A stretch of DNA of 18,312 bases from Parachlorella kessleri (Eukaryota > Chlorophyta > Trebouxiophyceae > Chlorellales > Chlorellaceae): positions 1 to 18,312 of the forward strand of contig BBXU01000192.1 in assembly GCA_001598975.1 (NCBI GenBank), in the 5' to 3' direction. Both the position numbers and the translations under genes were made by a program. Under the pieces are notes generated by a model that worked only from the letters and a program-made list of their open reading frames with translations, had not been told where the DNA came from and did not search any database. Shown one piece after another: positions 1 to 9,502 of the stretch (position 1 is its first letter; each line of letters begins with the position of its first letter).

Positions 1-284
1 GGGCGGCGCAGGCTCGGCTTGACCCTCTACTCACTCCCATGCGAGTGTGGGTAGGTAATAAGCAATCGTGAGGGGGGCATTTGTAGGAAGGCCTGGCAGT
101 GGTGACTTTTAGAGCCAGTCAGAAGGACCGCAGCGACAGTATAACCTGAGGAATGTACAAGACAGCCGCTGCTCATCCCCACAAGTTAACCCAGGGCCAC
201 ATTGCCTTAAATTATGCATACAATTCAGCCATCAATCAGCTACAGTTATAGCCTAAAAGTGGAACCCGCAGACGGCGAGCCTAC

Positions 285-3200
285 CAGCTGGATGTCATTG
301 TCAATGGACTTGGGCACTCCCACCACAGCGCAGGGGTGGCTTTGCCGCCCACACTCCAAGGCGATGGCATGCGCAGCAGCATTGCCGCCTGCAGAAAAGC
401 AGCAGCCACATCGAGCAGGCTGCTAGACTGCAGCTGTGGTGGTGCGCAGGCAGCCCAACCTGGACTCGGTAGCAGTGGACGGCAGCAGTGGCAGGTCAAA
501 TGTGAAGCTGTCCCACAGCTTCCCAAACTTGCCGCAGCCCCGACTCCTTCCCAACGACCTCCGGCAGAGTCACACCGCCACTCCACCCTATAGCTCGATT
601 GATTGCCAACCAAGGACGGCGTATTCAAGCCACCGTCGTGTGAGCGCCTTCCTCACCGTTGCCACCGATGACGAAGAGCATGTTGATGCCCCACAGCCGC
701 AGCCGCTCCACGATCTCTGGGATCTTGGCGTTGCCCCGGGAGGTGCCCTGCGGCGGTGGCATGGCGGCGGCACAAGCAGCGTCAGCTGCACTAGTACCCT
801 TCTCCCACAGCAGGCGGTGGCGGGGTCCACATAATGGGAGGGAGCAAGGCAGCAGCAGCAAGCAGCAGCAGCTGACCTCACAACAAGCCACCTCCGGGCG
901 GACGCCCACTCGCACGCTGCTGGTTGGTTGAGTGATGTAATTAATTGATTAAATTGGGGTTTGTGTACTTTCTCACCAGCACTGTGCCGCCCTTGAGCTG
1001 GATGCCATCCACCCACTGGTGTGTCAGCTGCACCGGCTTGGCGTGGCGATCGAGGAAGCCGCGCAGCCCATACCGGATGCCAAATATCTGCGGGTGGAGA
1101 GGCGTGCAATGCAGCAACCGTGGTGGCCCAGCGCCTTCCCCAGCAGGTCAACAAGCATGCTGACAGCTGCAGTGCACCGCCCGGATTGGCAACTCATGCT
1201 ACGCCACTTCCACAGTGAGCTGCCCAAATAGACCGAATGAAGGCCCTCTACGAGCCTCTAATGCAAGAACAGTGCCGACATTAGCGTCCAGCTGCAGACC
1301 GCGGGTATGAATAAGGAAACTTCACCCTCCTTCCCTCGAGACCTTCCCCATCAACAAGTCCTCTCTTGGGCTGTCATCTCCACCCCTCTGACTAGTTAGG
1401 GGAATTTACAGAGAAGGCAGGTCTGCCTTCATAATTTCCTCTTCCCTCCGAACCTTCCACGCAGATGACCAGCCCCTATCTCCCCCCTTCCCCCCCCCAC
1501 ACACACACCACCACCTGTCCCTTCCCCTCCATTCCCACGTACCTGGTCCTCTGGCACCCCATAGTCATCCAGCGTGTACACAATGTTCTGCACGACGTCG
1601 TTCAGGCCTGGACACAGTCCGCCACACGTCACCACCGCCGCAGTCACTTGCTTGGGGTCTGCAGCCAGCAGGCAGGCCAGGGGGACACGTTGGCCGGCTG
1701 GCCAGCCAGAATTAAGGCCACCACTACACTGACCACCATCGCGCACTGCAGCGTGGCTGGTTTGGCCCTGTTGCATGCAGGACCCTGGCATACAGCTGGC
1801 ATCCAATGAAATGAAATGAAAAGAAACAAAAGGAAAGGAAATCCTCCACTGCAAGGAGGTCATAGTTCCAGTAAGGTTTAAGACCATGAGCAGAGTCTCA
1901 TTCACGTGCCACCAGAAACCCGGCCTGGGATGACAATATGCAGTCCTTGGTCTGTAACAGTGCAGCAGAGCAGCCGCTGCCCGCTCACCAAAGTAGACGG
2001 TCCTGCGCGGTCCTGACCGCAGCGCAAAGGGCGGCAGCGGCATGCAGATGGTGCTGGAGGAATCAAAGAGACCCTGGGAACAAGTGGCGCCTGCAGCCCA
2101 AGTACAGGAGCAACTGAGCCATACAAGCAGGAATGGGCCCTCCCATTGTAGCAGCCTGCCAGCGTACCAGCACAGAAGGCTACTCAGCGGAGCAGCCAGG
2201 TAGCAAATGGATGCTGACGATCTCCGGCTCTGAAACCATGCCACTCATGTCACCGCCCACCAGTCCGCAGGTGTAGCCATGAGATTCACACATCAGTGCC
2301 CGGCACAGGTCTCACCTGATGACTCTGGCGAGTCGTACTGCATGATGCTGATGGCAACCAAGTCCGAATCGCCAACTGCACCAAGTGCAACCGCTGGTGT
2401 CACACACCCGCCAGGTCGTGTGTCCTTCTTACCCTCAGCACGAGTTTATCCCTTCATCTACACAGCAAGTGCCTCAACAGCTAGCAGCTAACGCCTGTTT
2501 GAAGAGGCTTGCCACTGCATGACATCGACAGGCACAGGCTGCTTCCCATGCAGCGACGCGGCGTAGCTCCCGGCTGGCCAAGTGACGCACCGAAGCCGCC
2601 GCCGGCGTTGTTGTCCACCACGAAGGGCGAGTCTCGCGCCTGGAGGCTGCTCCGCAAGTCCTTGATCTTCAAGAACTCTGCAGGCCAAGCTAGCATATAT
2701 GGTCACTACTTCTCAGCCAGAAGTCCCCGCCAACCTCATCAACACTGTGGCCTAGGGTTTCAAGCGGCCAACTAATCGGTCCGCTGAGCAAAGCCATGAC
2801 CGTTCCCAGGCCTGCCCGCATGTGTTTAGCTCGCCATCTTGTAAAAAACGACATAGAGGCACCGACAGTCACTGCTTGCTGGTGCAGCCTGAACAGCAAG
2901 CCCTCCCAGAGCACCCAAAGCCCAGGGCAAGTGGGGTCAGTAACCCACAGGGTTCCTCCGTTTTTAGAGATACCACCACTTGATCACAACCCACCAAGGC
3001 CGTCGTATCTCGTCGCCACTGGCACTATGTCGGCATAGTCTTTCTCCTGTTCCTGCAGCTGGGGCTTGGAGGGTTCTGCTGCAGGCTGGGCAGGGATCCC
3101 CGTTGCAGGCTCCCCTGTAGCCGTCATGGCGACTGGTCTAAACCTCCTGACAATCCCACCAGCCTTGCAAGCTCGGGACCAAGTCACACGAGGGACCGGA

Positions 3201-3355
3201 GGTCTGGGTTGGGCCCCTGAAAGCATCCAGTACAGGCCCGTCAGCAGCTTCTCACCGTCCCATATACAAGCTAGATCTCTCAAGGTGGCACCAAACTGTT
3301 TCAGCGCCCTACAGGGTGGAAACGAGTCCACGCTGGCATTGTTTTCCCGGGCCAT
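285..3355 (-). CDS. PFK: ATP-dependent 6-phosphofructokinase, plastid-type (3' part beyond left edge)
   Basis: Phosphorylates fructose 6-phosphate to fructose 1,6-bisphosphate with ATP (glycolysis). Exons on the minus strand: 3355-2995, 2677-2591, 2375-2316, 2090-1989, 1658-1543, 1087-977, 747-657 and 388-285; all junctions are GT-AG and in phase. They encode 344 residues, after which the gene continues past the window. Visible motifs are RTVYFDPKQV leading into TCGGLCPGLND (about residues 214-224), GIRYGLRGF, GGTVLGTSRG, GINMLFVIGGNGGN (GGNG about 307-310) and VVGVPKSIDND (about 332-341), all in the order of plant PFKs. GGNG in place of GGDG is, from memory, typical of the plastid PFK4/5 group. 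Two ATGs are possible: 3355, and 3226, which opens a stretch rich in R, S, A and P without acidic residues that looks like a transit peptide. The substrate-binding half is not in the window, so activity cannot be judged. It is divergent to RTF2. Confidence 0.93.
1474..1540 (-). repeat. G-rich / GT simple-sequence run in PFK intron 5
   Basis: The plus strand carries long C runs followed by an (AC)n tract. On the transcribed minus strand this reads as G-runs (G4, G3, GT repeats, G9, G6, G4) starting just downstream of the donor at 1542. The spacing G9-AA-G6-AGATA-G4 meets the usual pattern for an intramolecular G-quadruplex in the pre-mRNA. It is low-complexity sequence with no coding value. 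Confidence 0.7.
1806..1843 (-). repeat. Polypyrimidine tract in PFK intron 4
   Basis: The plus strand has repeated AAATG/AAAGG-type units; read on the minus strand this is an almost pure C/T tract with repeated TTTCA. It lies inside the intron 1988-1659, about 150 nt upstream of the acceptor at 1659, so it is too far to be the usual polypyrimidine tract of that acceptor. No other function is visible. Confidence 0.5.
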
Positions 3356-3549
3356 TGAAGTAAGTGCAGCTAGGCAGCAAGGCAGGGGAAGTAAACCCCT
3401 TCATTAGGATTCCGTGCCAAAGTCAGGTTGCTGTGATCGTGGGAGCACCCTTTGCACTGTGAGATTTGGATGTGTGTAAAAGCCCAAAGTAACGAAAGTT
3501 TCGGTAACGAAGCTTTTAGACGATAGCCGTGTCTGCAGTGCTGAATGCC
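3356..3549. promoter_or_regulatory. Short divergent intergenic region between PFK and RTF2
   Basis: This 194-bp stretch separates the upstream PFK ATG (3355, minus) from the predicted RTF2 ATG (3550, plus). If PFK really starts at 3226, the gap is 323 bp. It must hold the 5' UTRs and core promoters of both genes unless they start inside each other. The only structured element I see is the repeat/palindrome at 3489-3511, listed separately. I see no convincing TATA box for either gene. Confidence 0.5.
3489..3511. promoter_or_regulatory. Palindrome flanked by GTAACGAA direct repeats, candidate regulatory site
   Basis: GTAACGAA occurs at 3489-3496 and again at 3504-3511. Overlapping the first copy and filling the gap is CGAAAGTTTCG (3493-3503), an inverted repeat with 5-bp arms around one base. 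It lies 39 bp upstream of the RTF2 start and about 134 bp upstream of the first PFK ATG. It could bind a dimeric regulator serving both genes. This is a pattern-based suggestion; I do not recognise the site. Confidence 0.3.
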
Positions 3550-5101
3550 ATGGGACTGGATGGTGGTAAGTTGCTTTCCTCTAATGACCTCCATATTGGT
3601 GCCTGCCATCCTGGGCTAGAAGGTGAAGAGCAGCAACTCTCATACTGTATTGTAAAATGCAGGCACCATAATAAGCAGGTCCGATGGTAAGTGCTAATCT
3701 GGCAACTAAGGGCTGTAGCTCGGCTTCAGCTGCCTGCTAGTAAGCCACTCCCAGGGCCCAAGCAAACAAGGGTGTGCTATCTTGTATTCTACCTCTAGTG
3801 TTGCGGGGGGCAAGCTGGGAGCTAAGTCAGGCAGACAACTCCCGGTCCACACGTGGCGGCAGCATCAGCGCCTCCCATGTTCACAAGAAGCGCAAGCTAG
3901 ACACCAAGTCGGAGAGGTGCGGGCGCGGGCACTTTGCAAAGCAGCGCTGCACGCCCCATGCATCGTCAGGAGCTGGCCGCATGTTTCAGCCTCAGCCAGT
4001 ATGTGGGTTGCAGTGTGCCTCCGCCAGGGCACAGCGAGGTCTGACAGCGACAGGCGCTCCTTCACGGCCGCCTATGTTGTGCAGAGTTACCAAGTGGACA
4101 ACATGTGCACTTAGTGGCGAGCCGCTCAAGGCCCCAGTTGTGGCCGACTTCCTGGGAGCCCTCTACAACAAGGCTGCAGTGCTCGAGTTCCTGCTTGCTC
4201 GAGCGGGAGTCTTCAATGATGAGTCTGAGGTGCACCGCTACCTGAACCAGATCAGGGCCTCAGGGGGCGCCTTTGACCACATCACATCCTCCAAGTAGGT
4301 TGCCGCCAGCGTGGCAGATAACATGTTATATACTTTGAACTGCCCGGCAAGCATGACAGTGCCAAGCCCCATTCCACATGCGCTTATCACAGTTGCTTCA
4401 CCGCCAAGGGTTCCTTTGTGTGTCCCAACGTGCTGCCAGGGCGTTGGTGTAAGCGCTGGGGTAGCGTTTCACTCTGCGCAGGGATGTGTTTGAGGTGCGC
4501 CTGGGGGACCAAGAGCAGGCCACCCCTCCTGAGACAGATGCTAGCCAGCAAGCAGTCTACCGCTGCCCCATCACCGACCTGCCGTGCGACAGTTACCCAT
4601 TTGTTGCACTGGCCACCTGTGGCCATGTGTTTAGTGAGCGGGCGCAGCGGGAGATGAAGGATGGCACGTGCAGCCTCTGCGGCAAGTAAGTATGTCAGCT
4701 GGCTGGGGACACTATGGGGAGGGGTTTGCCTACCCATGCAGTTCGACGTTCACGCCTGCATGGGAGGTATACTGCGGAATTTTAGAAGTGTCGTGCTTGT
4801 GGCAGTCCTATCATGGTCAGTGGTTGGCAGCGCCAAGGCAGGGCGAACATTCCTACGGTAAAAGGGCATATGTCATTTACCACTGTTGCCAGATGGAAGG
4901 CTGCCAAGGCCCGCTTGCAAACATTTTCCATGTCGTTGCAGGGCGTTCCGACCGGAAGACGTTATACCAGTCAATGGCAGCACAGAGCAAGTTCAGCAGC
5001 TGAGAGAATTGCTGCCAACAAGGAAGAAAGGTACAAGGAAGCGGAAAGCAAAGAAGGATGATGCGCAGCAAGACAGCGAAACGCCAGGCTGCAAGCATTG
5101 A
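3550..5101 (+). CDS. RTF2: Replication termination factor 2 (RTF2) homologue
   Basis: Nuclear protein of the Rtf2 family, which acts at stalled or arrested replication forks and is also linked to pre-mRNA splicing. Exons: 3550-3565, 3835-3916, 4085-4294, 4482-4685 and 4942-5101, all GT-AG and in phase, giving 223 residues (human RTF2 is about 300). An N-terminal U-box-like part contains WTTCALSGEPL (about 37-47) and LYNKAAVLEFLL. It is followed by ITSSKDVFEVRL and the zinc-binding part RCPITDL...ATCGHVF...CSLCGK, with C131, C149, H151, C166 and C169 as probable ligands. VIPVNG follows. The C-terminus is Lys/Arg-rich, suggesting nuclear import. The first exon is only 16 nt; I chose it because it reads MGLDG, close to the family's MGxDGG opening, and has a perfect GTAAGT donor. 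Exons 2-5 are much surer than exon 1. The gene is divergent to PFK and convergent with ATP sulfurylase. Confidence 0.92.
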
Positions 5102-5376
5102 TAGTTGTAGCTGCTGGGACTGCTTCTAAGGGGTACTGTTATGACGCATGCAGATCAAGCGGTTCAGTGTGATCAGCAAATGGTCACTGATACAAGGGGC
5201 CAGCCCATCATACATGGTATTTCAAAGTGCGTGTGGGTGTGTCTGGCGGTGTGGGAAACCTCCCCGATGATATTGCTACTGGCTGCGTTGAAGCTCATCT
5301 AGCTATACCATTTTTGAGGCATTATCAATTCACGAAGGCTTTCATCACACTTGCCATGGAAGCCTTGCTGGTCCCG
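5102..5376. other. Convergent intergenic region, RTF2 / ATP sulfurylase
   Basis: These 275 bp hold the 3' UTRs of two genes that run toward each other. I see no ORF of interest and no TGTAA polyadenylation signal (the common chlorophyte signal) on either strand here, so the cleavage sites may lie inside the opposite gene or use another signal. Confidence 0.6.
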
Positions 5377-8300
5377 CTATGCATTTTGCTGCTGTCGCTG
5401 AGCCTCCCGCAGCACCCGCACCACTGACTCAAATGCAAACCACTCGGGAATGTGCTCCCCTGCAACATGGGACATAACCTGCTTCAGTCCAGTTGCACCT
5501 ACTCTTCCAGTGGCTTTAGCTTATCTTTGGGGAGAGAACTACTGGCTCAGACCTCAGGCAAGACTCAGGCTCATTCTGCATCCAGCCCTGTCAGTCCAGC
5601 CCAGCTCTCACTTCCTGTTTGCACTACCTGCTACCCATGCTAATAACCCTTGAGAAGAGCCCTTGAACACTGCTGGGACGGGTATCAATTAGGTGGCACG
5701 CTGGAGCAAAAGAGCATGCCTCCAGTCTTTTAATGTATTATCCACCAATCCTGCAAACCAGAGCAGGAGCCATTCTCCGCAGCACTTACCGCTGCGCAGC
5801 ATCTGCCTGAACTTGGTCCCTGACAGCTTCTTGACACGCAGCTTCTCTGCCTCTGCCAGATCGGCAGTGATATACCTGCAGCACAGGAGACAGCCTTACA
5901 CTATGCACTTGAGGGCCCTAGCTGCACTTGTCTTGAAGAAGCAAGCTCCCCTCCCGCAAGAGTCCCAACTGCACCTCGTCACCCTCATTGCAGCTCCATG
6001 GCATCCTTCAGCAACCTCTCCTTATTTTGCACCACCTAATACCATCAACACACTTACCTTGCAGCTAACAACTTTTACTTTTGTCAACTGCACCCTCCAG
6101 TGAACCAAAACGTTTCCATTCGCATTGCTTGCACCAATTCAAAATGCTTACCCCTTCTCCTCCGTGAAAACCACATTGAGTGACGGCACGGTCTGCATTC
6201 CCAGCTCCGCAGCATGCTGCTTGGCAAACTCCTGGGCATCATAGGGCCCATAAAAGTCCTCCCCTGTCAGGCTGCTCTTACATCCGGCCATGTCGCGCCC
6301 GATGATGAAGTGTGTGCAGCCTGCATTATGCAGCATTATGCAGCTGAGCGATGCAAACATCTGGCAGGTATCAGCCCGACTCCCTTGCCGTGTCTCCACT
6401 TAGGACAGTTTCCAGCAGTTGTTCACTGGAGCACTACTTCTTAGCACCAGACATACCTTTGCAGCTAGCAGTGCACAGGTGCAGCGCAGGCTCCGTACTC
6501 CCAGCTCCCTACTCCTCTAGACCAGCACACCTGCTACTGCTCTGGCTGCTAGCTGCTAGCTGCAACTAGACCCAGTTGACAATGCAAGGCGAGGACACTC
6601 AGCCAGCCACACATCCGCCCGACCACCCACCGTAGTTCTTCCGTATAATCATATGCTGGATGGCCTCCCGAGGTCCCGCCATGTGCATGGAGTAGGGCAG
6701 GTATGCCCACCTGCAGGACAGTGTCTGGTGCAAGGCTTGCTGGTAAGGCTTGCCAGGCATGGCGCTCAGGCGATCCCGGGACGTGACTCCTACCACGGCA
6801 CCTCACTAGTGTATTTTGTGGAGAAGTGGGGCTTGGGCAGCGGGCGGCCACCACTGGCCAGGAAGGCTAGAGGTTTGCACTGACCTCACGCGAGGGTTGG
6901 CCACCTCCCTCTGCAGCACCTCATAGGTAGAGTAGCGTACAATCCCAGGGATGTCATCGTCCTGCGTGGGGCCGCAGGTTGGGTGTACCTGCACAGCGCC
7001 CATGGCGTGGGGGGTGCATGGGGTTTGGGGGAGGTGGAGGCACTGTATGCCCGTGCTTTCCCTGCTTGCACCATTAGTGCCGGCCTAAAACCAGCATCTG
7101 TCACAACTCAGAGCAAGCCCTCCTAATTTCTTCTTCCCCTTAAGACTCATGCAAGCTGAGCCGCACACAGAGTGCGGCAGAGCATGGCATCATCGAGAGT
7201 AGGGTTTGAGCTTGTAGGAGGCCGCCGGCTCTGTGGCGGTTACCCTTTACCGTGAGAGGCAGCAGCACCAGCAGCGCTGCCAGCAGCAGCCATATCAATT
7301 CCCAGCCACCCAGCTAGCCCATGCTGCTACTCACCAGCACCACGCCGCTGGCCTCCACGTTGGGCGCCTCCAGGGCGCGCATGAACAGCTCGTAGTGCGC
7401 TCTGTGGATGGGGTTGCGGCACTGGAATGCCACGACATGGGTCTGCTCTGGCAGGGAGGCTCTCACCTGCTGCGGAGTCTGGCAGGGGAACACCCTGCTG
7501 GCAGCAGGGACGCCGTTAAGCCTGCTGTACAACTGCTGCCACGATGTGCCAGCTTCTGACACGTCCTTTTGGACCGGCGACACACACCACCACCCCAGCC
7601 AAGCATGGTCCATGCATACAAGTTGGATGCCCTACAGCTCCTACCGCCCGACACTTGCTAACTTTCCCAGCGCCCCATGCAACAATCCGACTCCAAGCAC
7701 GCTTGCCAATGCAACCAGCCAAACACCATTTCCGCACAGGATTAGACATACAAGCATTGTCGTTCACACCCCGCGCACCCTCAAAGCTCAAGCCCCACAC
7801 CCAGGCCGCTTGCTTCCGCATCACCCACCTTTTGGGCAGTTCCAGCCCTGTCACACGGCCGCCCAGGTACCAGCGCCCCCGCTCCGTGGCCACCATGTGC
7901 ACCGCCGGATGCTCCAGGCTGGTGGAGCCATAGCAAGCCTTGGCCTCCGCAACCTTGTTGGGCACCCAGCGGCTTTCCACGTCCAGTACAGCCACCTCTT
8001 GGCCGCGGTATGTGAGCAGCACCTGGGAAAGGGAGGGGTTAGCAGCACGCAGGGTGGGCTAGTTACTGAGGCAAGGCTGGGACGTCGGTACTACCTAGCA
8101 GGTGTGCCCAGCGTCCCCACCAGGTTCGAGTGAACAGGCGCTCTTTGCAGATTCAGCATTTAAATGTGCAACAGTACCTTGTGTCCAGGCCGGATGGCAT
8201 CATTGTTTGTGTCCTTCACAACAGGTAAACCAAAGAGGAGGCCGTTGGGGAGCCTGCAGGAGCCAGCCTACACAGGCTCAAGGAAAAGAGTCCTGCACGC

Positions 8301-9307
8301 GACCTGCCTAACCCAAACAAGCAACACCGTCTGCATGGTTGCTATTTTGGAAAAGCGGACCATAAAGTTGACCAATCCAAGCCTACCTCATATCGTGCAC
8401 AACAGATTGGTAGGCATCCTCATTCATAAACCCCTCCAGAGGTGTGAACCCCCCCACTGACAGCAGCTCCACATCGCAAGCCTGCGCCACTTATGCAAGA
8501 GTGAGACTCGGGGGCTCCAGGCACAGTTTATTCAACACCTGTAGACCTTAGACATTTCCTGGCTGACCTTGCTCATCACTTTAAGACATTAGACAGTTCC
8601 TGCCCTTGCCCGAGTCTGTGAAGGACACAGCTGAATGGAATACCTGGCGCTCTGTGAGCTCCACGCTGTAGTTGCATGCCGCCTTCAAAGATTCTGCCGC
8701 CTTGCCAAACACATGCGTGTCCACCACCTTCTCCGCCCCATGCGGCAGCACCCTGCCGTCCGAGCCCCTGCTTACTCATGCAGTGGACATTAATGTAAGA
8801 GACGGTAGCGGTCCATACAGGGTGCCCAGGTAGAAAGCCACTGCTTCAACAAGAGCTCGTCACTCCGGCAGCTTACCAACTGGTGCTTAGCCTCCTGGCT
8901 GCTGTCAGGCCCAAGCCTTGTAGTCCAGGGCCCGCCTACACAGTGTTTGCACACAGCTACATTTGCGGGCCTGCTGCAAAACATTTAAACAACCCCCAAC
9001 TACCTGGGAACCAACTCTGTTGCGAAAGGGCGAATAGCAGCGCGAATTAAGGCACCTGACTTAGTACCGAGGGCACCAAGCTGACTCCCTGGGCAAGAGA
9101 GCGAGCCAAGGTCAGCATCCTTTGATATTGTAACGGGCACCACTGATGGCTGGCACCGTAAGCTATAGGCTTCTATCGAGGCTTCACAACGCTAAACTGA
9201 TCATCAATCCCCTGAATTGGGTCGTCTTACCATGAAAGGCTGGTCGCCATTTGCGCGGATCCGGCGGGAACTCCTGGGGTACCGCGACCAGGACGAGGCG
9301 CTGCCAT
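5377..9307 (-). CDS. ATS: ATP sulfurylase (sulfate adenylyltransferase), algal non-land-plant type
   Basis: Makes adenosine 5'-phosphosulfate from sulfate and ATP, the first step of sulfate assimilation. Exons: 9307-9231, 8767-8644, 8481-8387, 8253-8178, 8022-7829, 7494-7335, 6988-6885, 6710-6631, 6320-6152, 5875-5790 and 5459-5377. They join in phase into 415 residues ending at TAG. An N-terminal PUA-like domain (about 27-180) includes [15 protein letters not shown]. The catalytic domain has [13 protein letters not shown] (QxRNPxHxxH, about 213-222), [20 protein letters not shown] and IIGRDMAG (about 309-316), then SGTKFRQML near the end. Family members usually have GRDHAG, so Met replaces His, and about nine extra residues (CKSSLTGED) follow. 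Exon 1 gives a short Ala/Ser/Pro/Arg-rich start without acidic residues, compatible with a plastid transit peptide; it is less certain than the rest but fits in phase. There is no fused APS kinase. Confidence 0.95.
6323..6342. repeat. 10-bp exact tandem duplication at an ATP sulfurylase splice acceptor
   Basis: GCATTATGCA is present twice in a row. On the minus strand it forms the end of the intron 6630-6321, immediately before the exon starting at 6320. The duplication places two TGCA-containing copies next to the acceptor, but only the last is followed directly by AG at the exon edge in the frame that continues the protein. Confidence 0.6.
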
Positions 9308-9502
9308 GGGCGTTGCAAGTCTCTAGGTCGATGTTATGATAAATGAATTTTGTGCCCTTGCACATAGTCTGGGCTCGAAAGGTGTGACCGCGTAGGTTTT
9401 CCTTGTCTGCATCATCAAAGTGCACTAGGCAAGTTATCCCTATCCCAGGCCTTCCATCCCTGACCCAGTGTTATGGGTGTTTGGCAGGCGTGACTTGACA
9501 AC
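9308..9502. promoter_or_regulatory. Bidirectional intergenic region between ATP sulfurylase and adenylate carrier
   Basis: Only 195 bp separate the two predicted start codons. An AT-rich block at about 9331-9351 reads TTCATTTATCATAAC on the minus strand, about 25-45 bp upstream of the ATP sulfurylase ATG; it is TATA-like but could simply be 5' UTR. The side facing the carrier (about 9430-9502) has no obvious core element. The shared promoter is inferred from spacing alone. Confidence 0.45.

Noticed and set aside
1..284. Search for the next PFK exon at the left edge
   Set aside because: No sequence coding for the expected (I/M)D(K/R)(T/S)FGFDTAVEEA block was found in any minus frame, so this stretch is taken as intron continuing outside the window.
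1429..2244. Single 271-codon minus frame covering PFK exons 4 and 5
   Set aside because: It reads straight through the intron 1988-1659. Splicing TTTG to ACCCC restores the family sequence VYFDPKQV, so the unspliced frame is accidental.
3774..4298. Continuous frame opening at GTG as the RTF2 N-terminus
   Set aside because: GTG is not a normal nuclear start, and the frame runs through the intron 3917-4084, whose removal joins KSER to VTKWTTCALS as in the family.
8548..8604. Imperfect direct repeat TTAGACAnTTCCTG about 41 bp apart in an ATP sulfurylase intron
   Set aside because: It is short, imperfect and intronic, with no further structure; it is likely chance or a decayed small duplication.
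8877..8984. ATG-initiated segment with donor GTAAGC as the first exon of ATP sulfurylase
   Set aside because: It ends in phase 0, whereas the acceptor at 8768 requires a phase-2 partner. The 9307-9231 exon fits the phase and has a better leader.
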